64,000 nt of DNA from TA-21 sp035620895 (GCA_035620895.1 DASPFY010000009.1:124001-188000); one strand, 5' to 3'. Shown: positions 10,310-19,709, counted from the first letter of the stretch. The notes: a model not told the origin generated them from the letters alone. A program made the numbers and translations.

Positions 10310-10331
10310 CTATAGTATTAATATACTATAG
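10310..10331. promoter_or_regulatory. 22-bp dyad at the promoter of a small secreted protein
   Basis: CTATAGTAT and ATACTATAG form a perfect 9-bp inverted repeat around the spacer TAAT. It ends 16 nt before the ATG at 10348 and covers the only good TATA-like sequence, so a dimeric protein bound here would block the promoter. Candidate operator; the binding protein is unknown. Confidence 0.45.
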
Positions 10332-10347
10332 AATAAAAGGTTAGAGA

Positions 10348-10575
10348 ATGACAAAAATAAAAAATATTCTAACCTTCAGCATCATAGCAATATCTTTAGC
10401 AGTATCAATAGTTTCAGTCCAACAAATTCATGCAACAGGCTGTCCTACAGATTTTGTGTCTGAACACATAAAAAATGCAAAAGCAGCGCTTCAAAACGGA
10501 ACCACCGAAGAAGCTTTGAATCAACTTGACTTAGCAGAAGAAGCTATAGGTAATGCTGCAGCAGAGAATGAATAA
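10348..10575 (+). CDS. Small secreted helical protein
   Basis: 75 aa. A signal peptide with cleavage after IHA (about residue 30) leaves a mature peptide of about 45 residues. It is mostly helical and acidic, with one Cys near its N-terminus (TGCPTD) and a C-terminal helix rich in Ala/Glu. Unknown function. The ATG is preceded by AAAGG and by a strong dyad at 10310-10331, suggesting controlled expression. Confidence 0.6.
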   Translation: MTKIKNILTFSIIAISLAVSIVSVQQIHATGCPTDFVSEHIKNAKAALQNGTTEEALNQLDLAEEAIGNAAAENE

Positions 10576-11073
10576 CTATATAGAATATAATTAGTCTCAG
10601 ATAGACTTACCTAATTTATTTATATCTTCGGTTTGCGAAATTCTGTTCCAGTAATCTCTTCTTTTTAAACCATTTCTTCTTGAAATTTCAAGAATCTTGT
10701 CATCCAAAAGTCAGCAGGGAATCAAATTGTCATTAACTCATGAAGATATTATAGAGCAAACTGAAAGGGATGGAAGTAGATGTTATGAGTTATATTCACA
10801 GACAGGTGTTTAAATATGATATTTGATATTACTCGAAAGTTGTGATCGGAGTTCAATTAATTTTTGAGTTCAAATATCTTATGTTAGTAATAATGAAAGT
10901 AAATGATACTAAAAACCTAGATTAAATTGCCAGTTATTGATGGATAATGAATTACTTTCACCTGAAAGAAAATTGTCATAGAAGATAAAAGTTTCCAAAT
11001 GGTTGGCATTGGGATTGCTGTAGAGCGTCAGGAGCGCTAAGTCTTAAATTATTTGCTGCTTAACATTCACTAT
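10576..11073. other. 498-base gap without recognised gene
   Basis: No reading frame with coding character, tRNA or repeat copy was found. A short GC-richer patch near 11021-11038 contains AGCG...CGCT half-sites just before the next gene, too short to interpret. Confidence 0.4.
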
Positions 11074-11421
11074 ATGGGTGAAATAACAATAAAGGAAACA
11101 AATAAGAAAACTAAACGTAGTTTCACAACTGCTGCTTTAGCCCTAGTAATATCAATTATTGCAGACGCTCTGGATTACCTAGTTGGTCCGCTATTTAGTA
11201 TCCCAATAATCGGTGACGTGTTTGATGTTATTACAACTTGGTTGTTGTATTCGATAACTAAAAGTAAGGTATCAGTCATTATGAACCTTGCTGAATTTAT
11301 ACCGTTTGTAGGAGACTTTCTCCCTGTTTTTACCGTATCTACTTTGATCTGGATAATGCGAGAATATGGATATGAATCGTTTTTTAGAAAGTTACTAGCA
11401 TTGATATCAAATAAACGCTAA
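11074..11421 (+). CDS. Small integral membrane protein, unknown
   Basis: 115 aa from the ATG at 11074; a TTG at 11053 would add seven residues. Three to four hydrophobic segments (FTTAALALVISIIADAL, SIPIIGDVFDVITTWLL, IPFVGDFLPVFTVSTL). The repeated PIIGDVFD / PFVGDFLP elements look like an internal duplication of a re-entrant loop. No family recognised. Confidence 0.55.
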   Translation: MGEITIKETNKKTKRSFTTAALALVISIIADALDYLVGPLFSIPIIGDVFDVITTWLLYSITKSKVSVIMNLAEFIPFVGDFLPVFTVSTLIWIMREYGYESFFRKLLALISNKR

Positions 11422-11661
11422 GATCTTTAAAGATACTTAATTACAGTCTAATTAGACACCCATTAATTTCTCATATTTGCTAAGAAGCTCTTTTGAACTA
11501 TGGTGACAATTTTTTTCTTTGATATGTTTATCCACCAAGTTCAATAGTTTGTCAACTTTATCAATACTTTTTCTGGTTGACATTGGAGCTAAGCTATGGA
11601 CAATAAACTTGATAAGAGCTCAAGCTGGTCTGTAAACCGAAAATAGGAAGCCTTAAATAAT

Positions 11662-12090
11662 TTATTTGATGTTCAACTGCAAATTTCTGTCCAGATAATC
11701 AGCTATTTCGTCGAACGTCGCACCAGAATCATTCAACTCTATCAATTGTTCTTTACTGATGCCGGCCTGTCTCAACGCTGTTAAGGCAGCATATAATCTT
11801 CTTTCTGAATTAGTAATGCATTTTCCATCCCAACCATAATAAGACATGATGACACCCATAACGCATCTCCCGCCAGCTCCATCCGTATATTGCTTTCTAA
11901 TCTGTCTAAATTGTTTTCCACATGTACGTATTATTTGAGAAATAGACAATTGTTGGTTTGATTGTTGATTAAGTGTATTCATATGGCATTCGTCGGTGGC
12001 CTGCTCGATATTCTGTGTTAACTGCTTCTTATGGCTGCTTAGAATTTCAGAAACGGACGATTCCTGTTTTAAAAGTTGTTGCTGAGCCAT
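11662..12090 (-). CDS. Hypothetical soluble protein
   Basis: 142 aa. A Gln-rich, coiled-coil-prone N-terminus (residues 1-60) is followed by a conserved-looking block GAGGRCVMGVIMSYYGWDG near residue 75 and a helix-loop-helix C-terminal part (LRQAGISKEQLIELNDSGATF). Three Cys in the second half could bind metal. I cannot name a family. The plus-strand frame at 11973-12182 is its shadow. Confidence 0.6.
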   Translation of the reverse strand: MAQQQLLKQESSVSEILSSHKKQLTQNIEQATDECHMNTLNQQSNQQLSISQIIRTCGKQFRQIRKQYTDGAGGRCVMGVIMSYYGWDGKCITNSERRLYAALTALRQAGISKEQLIELNDSGATFDEIADYLDRNLQLNIK

Positions 12091-12367
12091 GGATTGATAA
12101 TATATACATAAACAAATTATTTAGGATTTTCGCTAGATGTTTTCTACGAAAATCATTTTGTAGTTTTTCCAATTATTGCTAGAATTAACTGGTGCTTAAT
12201 TCAACTTTCAATAATTGCCATGACATACCTTTACGTTTTAAGCCATATTTCTTAATACTAATTTACCACATTTAATTGGCTATTTCTATCTATTTACTAG
12301 ATTTTGGTTTCAAACTCAAATACAATACATGAACTTATAGAGACCGACCGAAATATACCCAAAGATA

Positions 12368-13300
12368 TCATACACTTATTCTTCCTGAACCCACTATTCG
12401 TATATCTTTACTATCTGGATTTAAGAGGATTGCAACATCTCCGGCTTTAAATGAAAATATATTATCTGATAAAATCTTAAGTTTATTGCTCCCTGATTTC
12501 TTTATCTTTGCAGGCCTGATCTGAGTCCCTATGGACAAAAGATAGGAGTGATTTTCTGAAAGGTCATTCTTATAAAATGGCACAATATCAAAATCAATAA
12601 TCAATTCCTGGACGTCAGACGTAAAATGGTTGTAATTGGAAAGAATATCTCCCCTAGTTATCTCATCAAAAGAAACTCCTGTTAGAGCAAGACCTACCCT
12701 AGCTGGACTATGTGATTCTTTAACATTTTTATCGTGCATCTGTATACTTTTAACTGTAACCGTTTTCTTTTGAGGAAATAGTACAAGCTCATCATGTACT
12801 TTGATAACTCCCTGTTTAAGCATACCCAAGACGACTACACCTACTCCTTTTACATTAAATATGTTATCTATATGGATAATTGTTGATCCGTCTCTTTTTA
12901 CCGAAGATAAAGAACTGATACTCTCTTTAAGACTTTCAATATTCTGTTCAACCTTGTATGAAGACGCAACAGTATTTTTTAAAAGACTCTTGAGAGCTTC
13001 GCTATCAACTCCGTAAGAATGAAGGAGGAATCCTTTATCTAGTTGCAGTAGATTTAAGGCTACTATTTGTTCTCCTAGAAATCTATCTAGTTTGTCGACG
13101 TTAACTATAGAATACTCTCCCAAATTTACTGCAGTAATTAATGGTTGGATCTTATCAGGATAGCCTGATGGTATTACGTAGGTCGTGATTCTGTCATCTT
13201 TTTTACTGTCATATGTTGTAATGTCACTTGACTGCCCTTTCTTCCCTAACTCCTTTACAAATTCGGTTTGACCAAGGCATACAAAATTAATACTTTCCAC
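12368..13300 (-). CDS. EF-Tu/SelB-like protein with degenerate GTPase domain
   Basis: 310 aa. Residues about 165-250 match translation-factor domain II (GVGVVVLGMLKQG, VKSIQMHDKNV, ARVGLALTGVSFDEITRGDIL), and residues 250-310 match a domain III-like barrel. The first 160 residues occupy the place of the G domain but show no P-loop GHVDHGKT, no DxxG and no NKxD, so GTP binding is not expected. Archaea are known to carry EF1A-like paralogues lacking GTPase motifs; the role is unsettled. Monocistronic as far as can be seen. Confidence 0.7.
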   Translation of the reverse strand: MESINFVCLGQTEFVKELGKKGQSSDITTYDSKKDDRITTYVIPSGYPDKIQPLITAVNLGEYSIVNVDKLDRFLGEQIVALNLLQLDKGFLLHSYGVDSEALKSLLKNTVASSYKVEQNIESLKESISSLSSVKRDGSTIIHIDNIFNVKGVGVVVLGMLKQGVIKVHDELVLFPQKKTVTVKSIQMHDKNVKESHSPARVGLALTGVSFDEITRGDILSNYNHFTSDVQELIIDFDIVPFYKNDLSENHSYLLSIGTQIRPAKIKKSGSNKLKILSDNIFSFKAGDVAILLNPDSKDIRIVGSGRISV

Positions 13301-13416
13301 GATGTGTTTTTAAAAGACCAACTTAATTTATTCCTAATTCAAATTCTTCTAATGACTTCCAATTTTTCTATTCATCATATCTATTTGTGAAATCCCATAA
13401 AAGCACGAATATCTGA

Positions 13417-13454
13417 CGGGCCCTGTGCGACTGATCTGGGAATTCATGTGGTTC
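13417..13454 (+). repeat. Degenerate copy of the GGGCCCGGAGGG repeat, tail type D
   Basis: The left half ACGGGCCC is kept and the GGAGGG half is mutated; the ACTGATCTGG tail matches that at 48631-48640. Lies between two minus-strand genes. Confidence 0.5.
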
Positions 13455-13492
13455 TTAATCTTTGCTACGACAAGAACTAACTTGGTGTGTCC

Positions 13493-13789
13493 TTAGGAAG
13501 TCGAAGAATTCTTTAACTCATATTTTTGAATGGTAGGTTGCTTGGGCTTATAGGTTACCGATAAGTTATCTCCAACGGCATAATTGCAATTTGAGATTAC
13601 CCTAGGTACACCATCTGATGGTTCTACAACACAATCCTTATCTTTCTTCAGCTTAACAGGCACATCCTCAGTTATGGATTCGCTGAACAAATTTTTTGCA
13701 GATGAGCCGAGCAATGCTAATATTATTACTACTCCAGCAACAACGAAAATTATTGCTAACTTCCACAATGCAATGTTCTGAAAACTCAT
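13493..13789 (-). CDS. Single-pass membrane protein with extracytoplasmic domain
   Basis: 98 aa. One N-terminal helix (about residues 10-28, AIIFVVAGVVIILALLG) and an outside domain with two Cys (DKDCVVEP and ISNCNYAVGD) that could form a disulfide, ending in a Ser/Thr tail. Unknown family. The plus-strand frame at 13584-13781 is antisense to it and is rejected. Confidence 0.55.
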   Translation of the reverse strand: MSFQNIALWKLAIIFVVAGVVIILALLGSSAKNLFSESITEDVPVKLKKDKDCVVEPSDGVPRVISNCNYAVGDNLSVTYKPKQPTIQKYELKNSSTS

Positions 13790-13852
13790 CTATTATTATC
13801 TACATCTCAAATATATTAATTTGTGGTAAAATTGATTGATTTGCCCCGGATT

Positions 13853-13874
13853 TTCAGGAATGGATTTTCCTGAA
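13853..13874. other. Perfect inverted repeat in a promoter region
   Basis: TTCAGGAA at 13853-13860 and TTCCTGAA at 13867-13874 with a 6-nt spacer, about 65 nt upstream of the start at 13789. Could be an operator or an RNA hairpin; no partner known. Confidence 0.35.
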
Positions 13875-14050
13875 TCGATTGATGATGGCCCAATATCAAC
13901 TGTCATCAGCCAATATCACTCTTCAGATAATGAATTCAAGATCGACACCAATATAATGCTAAAATAATAATATTATCAAGTATTGTAGTGAATATTGCCA
14001 AGTGAAAAAAACTATCTTTTATTGATTGATATTTTACTTGGTCACAGTTT

Positions 14051-14068
14051 GGCACTAATATCAGTGCC
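14051..14068 (-). terminator. Hairpin downstream of the 14084 gene
   Basis: GGCACT at 14051-14056 pairs with AGTGCC at 14063-14068 around AATATC, 16 nt beyond the stop of the minus-strand gene. It may assist termination, although archaeal termination is mostly driven by T-runs. The arm ATATCAGTGC also resembles the type B tail of the dispersed repeat. Confidence 0.35.
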
Positions 14069-14083
14069 ATGATTTATCTGAAT

Positions 14084-14695
14084 TTATGTTGAGGGAATAA
14101 ATCTAAGGCTTTTATCTCCTGTTTGTTTTAGAAATTTATGAATATCTATTATTATGTTTGAGTAACTATCAGGAAGGATGCTATAAGTTTTGTATTTTGC
14201 ATCAGACAAAGGCTTGTAGGATACTATCCATATATTCTCAGGGTTAGGTTGGATGAATTGGAGTTTTGATACATTGTTTATTTCTGAACCTTCCTTTATG
14301 AATTGTACAATAATCGACTTTGAAGGATTTGTTTTCAAAATTCGTAAATTAGGGATAACAACATCAATAACTAATTCGCTATTAAGTCGTATCTTTCTTT
14401 CTGATGGTAAAGTACTGATGGTAAGCATGAAATGAAGGAGTGCTTCGCTCAAGGTTCCAATTAGTCTGTCATAGTCCAAGCTTTGATCAGTGGCCATCAA
14501 CCTGTCTATGGATTTATTCATTAAGAGATCAATGTATTCGCGTGAAGATTGAATGCATGAGATGATATCTTTTTGAATTTTTTCTTTACCTATTTCTTTT
14601 ACTGCATAGTACAATTCTTTCTTAATCTTTTCTCCAGCAAGCTCATGCTCCAATGGTAAGTATAACCTATTCAATTTGCCTATATAACTTGTCAT
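14084..14695 (-). CDS. Hypothetical protein, possible nuclease-like core
   Basis: 203 aa, N-terminal half helical and charged. The centre (ELVIDVVIP near residue 108, then about 17 residues later IIVQFIK) has the Asp ... (E/Q)xK spacing seen in PD-(D/E)XK nucleases, but without a profile search this remains a guess. Divergent from the nucleotide cyclase gene (166 bp apart), so they may share a control region. Confidence 0.5.
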   Translation of the reverse strand: MTSYIGKLNRLYLPLEHELAGEKIKKELYYAVKEIGKEKIQKDIISCIQSSREYIDLLMNKSIDRLMATDQSLDYDRLIGTLSEALLHFMLTISTLPSERKIRLNSELVIDVVIPNLRILKTNPSKSIIVQFIKEGSEINNVSKLQFIQPNPENIWIVSYKPLSDAKYKTYSILPDSYSNIIIDIHKFLKQTGDKSLRFIPST

Positions 14696-14861
14696 ACTTT
14701 GGTACTTTTCGGATTGAATACATCATAATTAAATACTGATTTTTCTCAACAGATTTCTATAAGGTCGTTCTAAATAGGAATAGGAAAAAATTTGAAATTA
14801 ATGAGAGATTTGTGATGATCACTAGATTTAAGTTATTCATCAAGTTCTAAGTAGAGATATC

Positions 14862-15593
14862 ATGGATTTTCTCACCTTTGCGTTACAGAAACAAATCAGT
14901 GCAAGGGTAACCAAAACCCTAAAAGATGGTATCCAGCTTAATATGTCCACAGAAGAATCCAAGAAATTTTTAAGGAGACATGTAAACACCAGAACAAATC
15001 TTGTCATTATGATAATAGACATTAACAATTCTACACAGATGAGTCTGACTTTACCAGATTTTAGATTCGCCCTAATACTACAAACTTTTGCCCAGGAAGT
15101 AAGCGTAGTTGTCTCTGGCTATGGAGGCTTTGTTTTCAAATATGAGGGAGATGCCGTTATTGTAATTTTTCCAGCAGAGTACGATCAAGTAAAAGCTTGT
15201 AAAAATGCGCTAAATTGTTCAACGGCCATACTAGAGATTCTAAAAAAAGCAATCAATCCTGTTTTTAAAGAAAATAATTTACCAGAAATTACAGTAAGAA
15301 CAGGATTAGCTTATGGACCCACTTTGGTTGTACTTTATGGTAAAAGCTTAGAAAAAGCTCACGTAGATATAACAGGCTCCAGTATTAGCCTTGCGGCTAA
15401 GATCGCATCTATTGCAAAACCGAATCAGGTGTTAGTAGGTGAAATTATTTACAATATTATTGCAGACTCTAAAGATAAGGAATCAGACAAGATTAAGTTC
15501 GAGGAAGTACGCTTGGATCCTATAAAATGGAAGTACCTTTCTCAATCTGATCCTCAGAGTTTTTATCATGTTTATCAATATATAGTAAATTAG
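14862..15593 (+). CDS. Class III nucleotide cyclase-like protein
   Basis: 243 aa, essentially one catalytic domain after a 45-residue N-terminus. Metal-binding Asp residues are D53 (MIIDINN) and D97 (KYEGDA); K93 sits at the substrate-lysine position and D169 at the adenine-specifying Asp position. The transition-state Asn and Arg are replaced by S176 and K180 (DITGSSISLAAK). As class III cyclases act as homodimers, altered transition-state residues suggest weak activity or a regulatory role. No membrane segment or sensor domain is present. Confidence 0.75.
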   Translation: MDFLTFALQKQISARVTKTLKDGIQLNMSTEESKKFLRRHVNTRTNLVIMIIDINNSTQMSLTLPDFRFALILQTFAQEVSVVVSGYGGFVFKYEGDAVIVIFPAEYDQVKACKNALNCSTAILEILKKAINPVFKENNLPEITVRTGLAYGPTLVVLYGKSLEKAHVDITGSSISLAAKIASIAKPNQVLVGEIIYNIIADSKDKESDKIKFEEVRLDPIKWKYLSQSDPQSFYHVYQYIVN

Positions 15594-15682
15594 ACTCTTA
15601 ATAAAGAAAAAACGATACTTCATTAAATTTATCATCTTAATAAGATAACAATACCAGCAGAAGAAATTTAAGGGTTATTACG

Positions 15683-16438
15683 TTGCGTAGTGATATGAAT
15701 AAGCAAATTTCTTTCCAAAAAATTGTTGTAATATTTCCCGCGAAAAATGAAGAAGATACCATTGAACATGTCATAACAACTGCTAAGAAGAGTCGATATA
15801 GTCCCGAAGTAATAGTTATCGATGCTTATTCGTCAGATGCAACAGTCGAAAAAGCCACTAAAGTTGGGGCGAGGGTGATTCAACAAGATGGTAGACTGTT
15901 TCCTGCAAAAGGGATCGCCATGAAAAAAGGACTAAATGAAGCTATAAGTATTAATGCGGATATTATATTATTTCTCGATGCTGATATAAAGAATCTAACT
16001 CCAGAGTGGATAGATAAATTAGTTGAGGGCTGTACTAATTGCGACATGGCAAGAGGTTATTACCAACGACATACTCGAGATGCCGCGGTAACAAAGCTTA
16101 TTGCAAAACCAATGTTGCACATCTTTTTTCCTGAGCTTTCAAATATTGAACAACCGTTAAGTGGTGAGGTGTGTGCAAGAACAGAAGTGTGGAAAAATCT
16201 ATTGGAAAAAAATCCTCCTGATGGATGGGGAATTGATATTTGGTTCCTCATCGAAGCTGTTATGTCAGGTTACCAAATTAAAGAAATATTTCTCGGTCAG
16301 AAGGAACATACATCTTTTGAGGACTACCGCGAAGACGTAGGAAAATTGGCTGATATGGCGCAACAAGTTGAATTCACCATCATAAAAGAAGCTTCTAAAC
16401 ATGGTAGAATTAATTTACATAAAGATGTCAAAATTTGA
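15683..16438 (+). CDS. Family 2 (GT-A) glycosyltransferase
   Basis: 251 aa from TTG; ATG at residue 5 is an alternative start. N-terminal nucleotide-sugar fold: IVVIFPAKNEEDTIE, then VIVIDAYSSDAT, and the metal-binding DxD near residue 96 (LFLDADI). It resembles the soluble GT2 enzymes related to glucosyl-3-phosphoglycerate synthase (GPGS), including the PAKGIAMKKGL loop. Product could be a compatible solute or a lipid-linked sugar. Lies 90 bp after the cyclase gene on the same strand. Confidence 0.75.
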   Translation: MRSDMNKQISFQKIVVIFPAKNEEDTIEHVITTAKKSRYSPEVIVIDAYSSDATVEKATKVGARVIQQDGRLFPAKGIAMKKGLNEAISINADIILFLDADIKNLTPEWIDKLVEGCTNCDMARGYYQRHTRDAAVTKLIAKPMLHIFFPELSNIEQPLSGEVCARTEVWKNLLEKNPPDGWGIDIWFLIEAVMSGYQIKEIFLGQKEHTSFEDYREDVGKLADMAQQVEFTIIKEASKHGRINLHKDVKI

Positions 16439-16549
16439 TTATGACATATTGTCTAAATAATCCTGCTATTTTAAACTAAAATTTTCGCTAATAACTATCA
16501 CATTAGTGTAAGAAAAATATATTATAGTAATAATACTAATGAACATTAA

Positions 16550-17005
16550 TTGGCTATTCGAAGAATGCTTGTAGCGGTTGATGGTTCCAAGCCTTCCATG
16601 GATGCTAGCATTCAGGCTATTGACATAGCCAAAAGATATGATGCGGAATTGATCGCACTATATATTGTCTCTCCGGACTTCAGATACAAGTACCTGGAAG
16701 ATGATATAACGCCGAAATTACCTAGAGCTCTGAAAGATGTAATGATGATTGCAATGCAAAAAGGTGAAAGACATGTGAACAAGGTGAAACAAAATGCATC
16801 AGAAAAAAATGTCAAGGTCAAAACCGATGTCGTTATTGGTATCTCATCCGTCACAAAAGAGATCATAGAATATGCTGAGAAAAATAGGGTTGACATGATA
16901 GTTATGGGGAGTAGAGGTCTTTCTGGGATTAAAAAAATGCTGTTAGGCAGCGTAGCCGATGGAGTACTGAGATATTCACATTGTCCTGTACTAGTAACCA
17001 AATGA
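16550..17005 (+). CDS. Universal stress protein, UspA family
   Basis: 151 aa single Usp domain. First strand MLVAVDGSKPS; C-terminal ATP-binding signature GSRGLSGIKKMLLGS followed by SHCPVLVTK, the G-2X-G-9X-G(S/T) form, so ATP binding is expected. TTG start; the ATG at 16565 would remove five residues. A TATA-like run (AATATATTATAG) about 35 nt upstream fits a nearly leaderless transcript. One of three intact Usp genes in this window. Confidence 0.85.
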   Translation: MAIRRMLVAVDGSKPSMDASIQAIDIAKRYDAELIALYIVSPDFRYKYLEDDITPKLPRALKDVMMIAMQKGERHVNKVKQNASEKNVKVKTDVVIGISSVTKEIIEYAEKNRVDMIVMGSRGLSGIKKMLLGSVADGVLRYSHCPVLVTK

Positions 17006-17203
17006 GTTTATGTCAAATTAATCATTAACCTTAAACTAATCATTGGAGGCCTCATAACTATAAAATAATGGGAACTGTCCCAATTTTTAGGCTCAAAAAA
17101 GTGCTTCCCTTGATTAAGTCGTTATGAAACATGATTTCTTTTTAATGTCCGGAAAATGTTTGAATTTGAGATGGGTTCTTTTCGGTAAGACTAGGGAATC
17201 GTT

Positions 17204-17947
17204 CTAATTTGATGTAGTATTTCCATGTCTGACCAGCTTTAATGTCTCCTCTTGAATTAGTCCCACTCCAGGCGCGTAAAACTTTGACTCTTTTTCATCT
17301 GGATTTAGAGCGTTGGTTTCTTCAGTTTCTAAAACATTTTCAAACTTCCCTGCAGGAGTATCTATTACTTTATCAAGACCTACAATTTCGGCTCTATCTT
17401 CAGCCACCTTTGGAGCAACTTCCTGATAGTATTTTGAACCTAGTTCTGCCTTTCCAGGCATTATCATCCCGAGTCTGGCATCATTAACACCAGCCTCCCA
17501 TGCTCCTTCATGATTTACAATTTTGCCGTCTTCATAAATGTCAACTTCCTCTCCTAGGTAGAATATATCATTAACAGGTTTACAAACTACAAACCAGTTC
17601 TTGGATATCTCCACTACTTCGCCATCTTCTGTTTCTTCCTCTTCTACAACCCTAGCTTCAGTTCCGTTAACTATTTTAGTCTCATTTAGAACCGAAATTT
17701 TTAGCTGAATTTGGGCACCATCTTCTTGGCCTTCTAGAACAAGCTGGTATCCAGGTTCCAATATGAAGTAACTGTTTGAACCATTAGGAGTCAAATTGCA
17801 ATCCTCAAGATTAAAGGAACTCTTCCATTCTTGATTACTAGAAGGACTGGCGTGGATATTGCTACCAGGAAAAGTAACAGATACATTAATTACTATTAAC
17901 AGTAACATAAGGAACATTGTAGCTAATGGCGTATCATATCTAACCAA
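17204..17947 (-). CDS. Secreted protein of unknown function
   Basis: 247 aa with an N-terminal signal helix (FLMLLLIVINVSVTF). The mature part is beta-rich and acidic, with four to five N-glycosylation sequons and the C-terminal block TPAGKFENVLETEET ... FYAPGVGLIQEE, which I recognise as the end of a secreted family common in soil microbes. Function unknown. Two Cys (LEDCNL, FVVCKP) could pair. Confidence 0.65.
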   Translation of the reverse strand: MVRYDTPLATMFLMLLLIVINVSVTFPGSNIHASPSSNQEWKSSFNLEDCNLTPNGSNSYFILEPGYQLVLEGQEDGAQIQLKISVLNETKIVNGTEARVVEEEETEDGEVVEISKNWFVVCKPVNDIFYLGEEVDIYEDGKIVNHEGAWEAGVNDARLGMIMPGKAELGSKYYQEVAPKVAEDRAEIVGLDKVIDTPAGKFENVLETEETNALNPDEKESKFYAPGVGLIQEETLKLVRHGNTTSN

Positions 17948-18337
17948 TAATTTACTTAAAGACTTTAAGCTCTTATATATATCGCAATAGTTAAATCAAT
18001 TGATTCAAGGTTATTTTGGGTGTTTTCGCCACGATTTAACCGTCTATCTGCTTATTGAAATTAGCAAATCATCTCTAAATGGACTAAATTATGGTAAAAT
18101 GCGAGCAATGTTCTTTCCCAGTTATCTTCGGATAAATTAAAAAATTAAGTCTCAAATTTAGAATAGAGACTTATTGAACAATAAGTATTCGTATGATAAG
18201 CAAATCTCATATTTAGGCAATAATCAAGTCAATTCTCCTTATCGAAAACAAAAAAATCTCGAAAATATCATTAGCTACCCAAATATATCCAGTTATGAAT
18301 TATATTTTGTAAAATAGGTCAAAGTGGTGAATGTAGA
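17948..18337. other. 390-base divergent gap, no gene seen
   Basis: Holds the promoters of the secreted protein (minus) and the channel gene (plus). A TATA-like stretch TTATATTTTG lies about 40 nt before 18338. No repeats or RNA genes recognised. Confidence 0.4.
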
Positions 18338-18967
18338 TTGGTACATGAAGTTGGAGATCGTATCACTAGAGATCGTGTTATAACACTCACAGATGGTGTT
18401 TTGGCAATAGTCATGACTTTGTTAGTATTGGAAATGGTGGTACCGCAGATATCTCAATCGGAAGTTGCAACTGAGCTTCCAAAGCGATTGCTTGAGCTGT
18501 TACCGGACGTATGGAGTTATGCAACTAGTTTCGTAATCTTGGGTTTTTTTTGGATTGCTCATAATGATCAATTTCACTATATCATGCGTGCCAATCGAAT
18601 ATTTCTATGGCTAACTATTTTTTATTTAATGTTCATTGCATTCGTACCATTTTCCACATCTCTGATTAGCGAGTATGGAGATCAGCCAATTTCAGAAGTC
18701 ATCTACGGAATCAACATTACCATAGTTCTAATCTGGACTTATTTACAATGGAGGTACGCTACTAAAGAACATCAACTAGTGAGTACTGATCTCGATCCCA
18801 AATTTATAGCCAAAATGTCGAGAAGAATAATTCTTGGATTAATTCTATACCCGATGGCTATTGGTGTTTCATTTCTAAACACTCAATTTGGTCTCATATT
18901 ATTTGTTCTGATACCAATATACTATCTCATACCTACCCACTACTACGGCTCCAAATGGATCGCATAA
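18338..18967 (+). CDS. TMEM175-family (DUF1211) potassium channel-like protein
   Basis: 209 aa, TTG start. The first helix carries the family signature in the form RVITLTDGVLAIVMTLLVLE (family RxxxFSDG), then four to five more helices including the WIAHNDQFHYI loop after helix 3. Bacterial and archaeal TMEM175 proteins are tetrameric K+ leak channels with six helices per subunit; the length agrees. It may set membrane potential or K+ balance beside the transporters further right. Confidence 0.8.
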   Translation: MVHEVGDRITRDRVITLTDGVLAIVMTLLVLEMVVPQISQSEVATELPKRLLELLPDVWSYATSFVILGFFWIAHNDQFHYIMRANRIFLWLTIFYLMFIAFVPFSTSLISEYGDQPISEVIYGINITIVLIWTYLQWRYATKEHQLVSTDLDPKFIAKMSRRIILGLILYPMAIGVSFLNTQFGLILFVLIPIYYLIPTHYYGSKWIA

Positions 18968-19152
18968 AATGATGGCTTGCAAATGATTACTTTGATAAAA
19001 AAATGAATCCGCTTGATCTAAGAGCTTGTCAATCTCTGGTAATTCGGATTGCGAATACGCAATTTGTTGTTCAAAAACCTAATTAATGATAAGCTTGAGA
19101 ATGGTCCCAAATTATTACCATGGATGAAACTTGAATAAAGGTAATAGAACAT

Positions 19153-19402
19153 ATGGGAACTGAAGCGGATGGTAATAGAGTGGCTTCCTTTATTGTTGAT
19201 ATAGAGTGCAGACCAGATACCCGTCCTGGCTGAACCGCTGTTTAGTGGAATGGGTGCTGATGTACAGTTCCACCCAGTAATGAGCTTTGATGACCTAAAG
19301 AAGGGAATACCACAAGCCGTAGTTGAAGTAAACTCTTACCGTTACAAAAAAATTATTTTTTATGCTTCGACATTAGAAGAATCATTTAGTTATTTAAGTT
19401 AG
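19153..19402 (+). pseudogene. Possible gene remnant, two short frames
   Basis: A frame starting at 19153 (MGTEADGNRVASFIVDIE) stops soon after; an overlapping frame to 19402 continues with coding-like sequence (PVLAEPLFSGMGADVQFHP, then DDLKKGIPQAVVEVNSY). This looks like a frameshifted fragment, but I do not recognise the parent family. It lies in a 742-base gap (18968-19709) that otherwise holds only one degenerate repeat core. Confidence 0.3.
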
Positions 19403-19572
19403 ATATCTTGTTCAAATCTTCAGAATTTACAACACAATACCTCTCTCTTTCGGTTTGAACGTATACCATGCCATAGTATAATCACAAATCTACTTTGAAT
19501 ATTTATAAGGACTATTATCACAATCTCTGAAACTCTAATTTTACTATATGTTAATAAGAGGAACATCATTAT

Positions 19573-19586
19573 GAGCCCGTCGGTAT
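19573..19586 (+). repeat. Degenerate repeat core (GAGCCCGTCGG form)
   Basis: ATGAGCCCGTCGG here matches the variant core at 30045-30057, so this is a decayed member of the dispersed family; no clear palindromic tail remains. Confidence 0.35.
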
Positions 19587-19709
19587 CTGCGACGCTATTG
19601 TGCCAAATTAGGGTTTCCTGACTATGGATATAGTAACAACGTATTATGTCTTCCTTATAACAAAATGTATATTCATCGTTTTTATTATCTATAATTTAAT
19701 AGGGATCAG

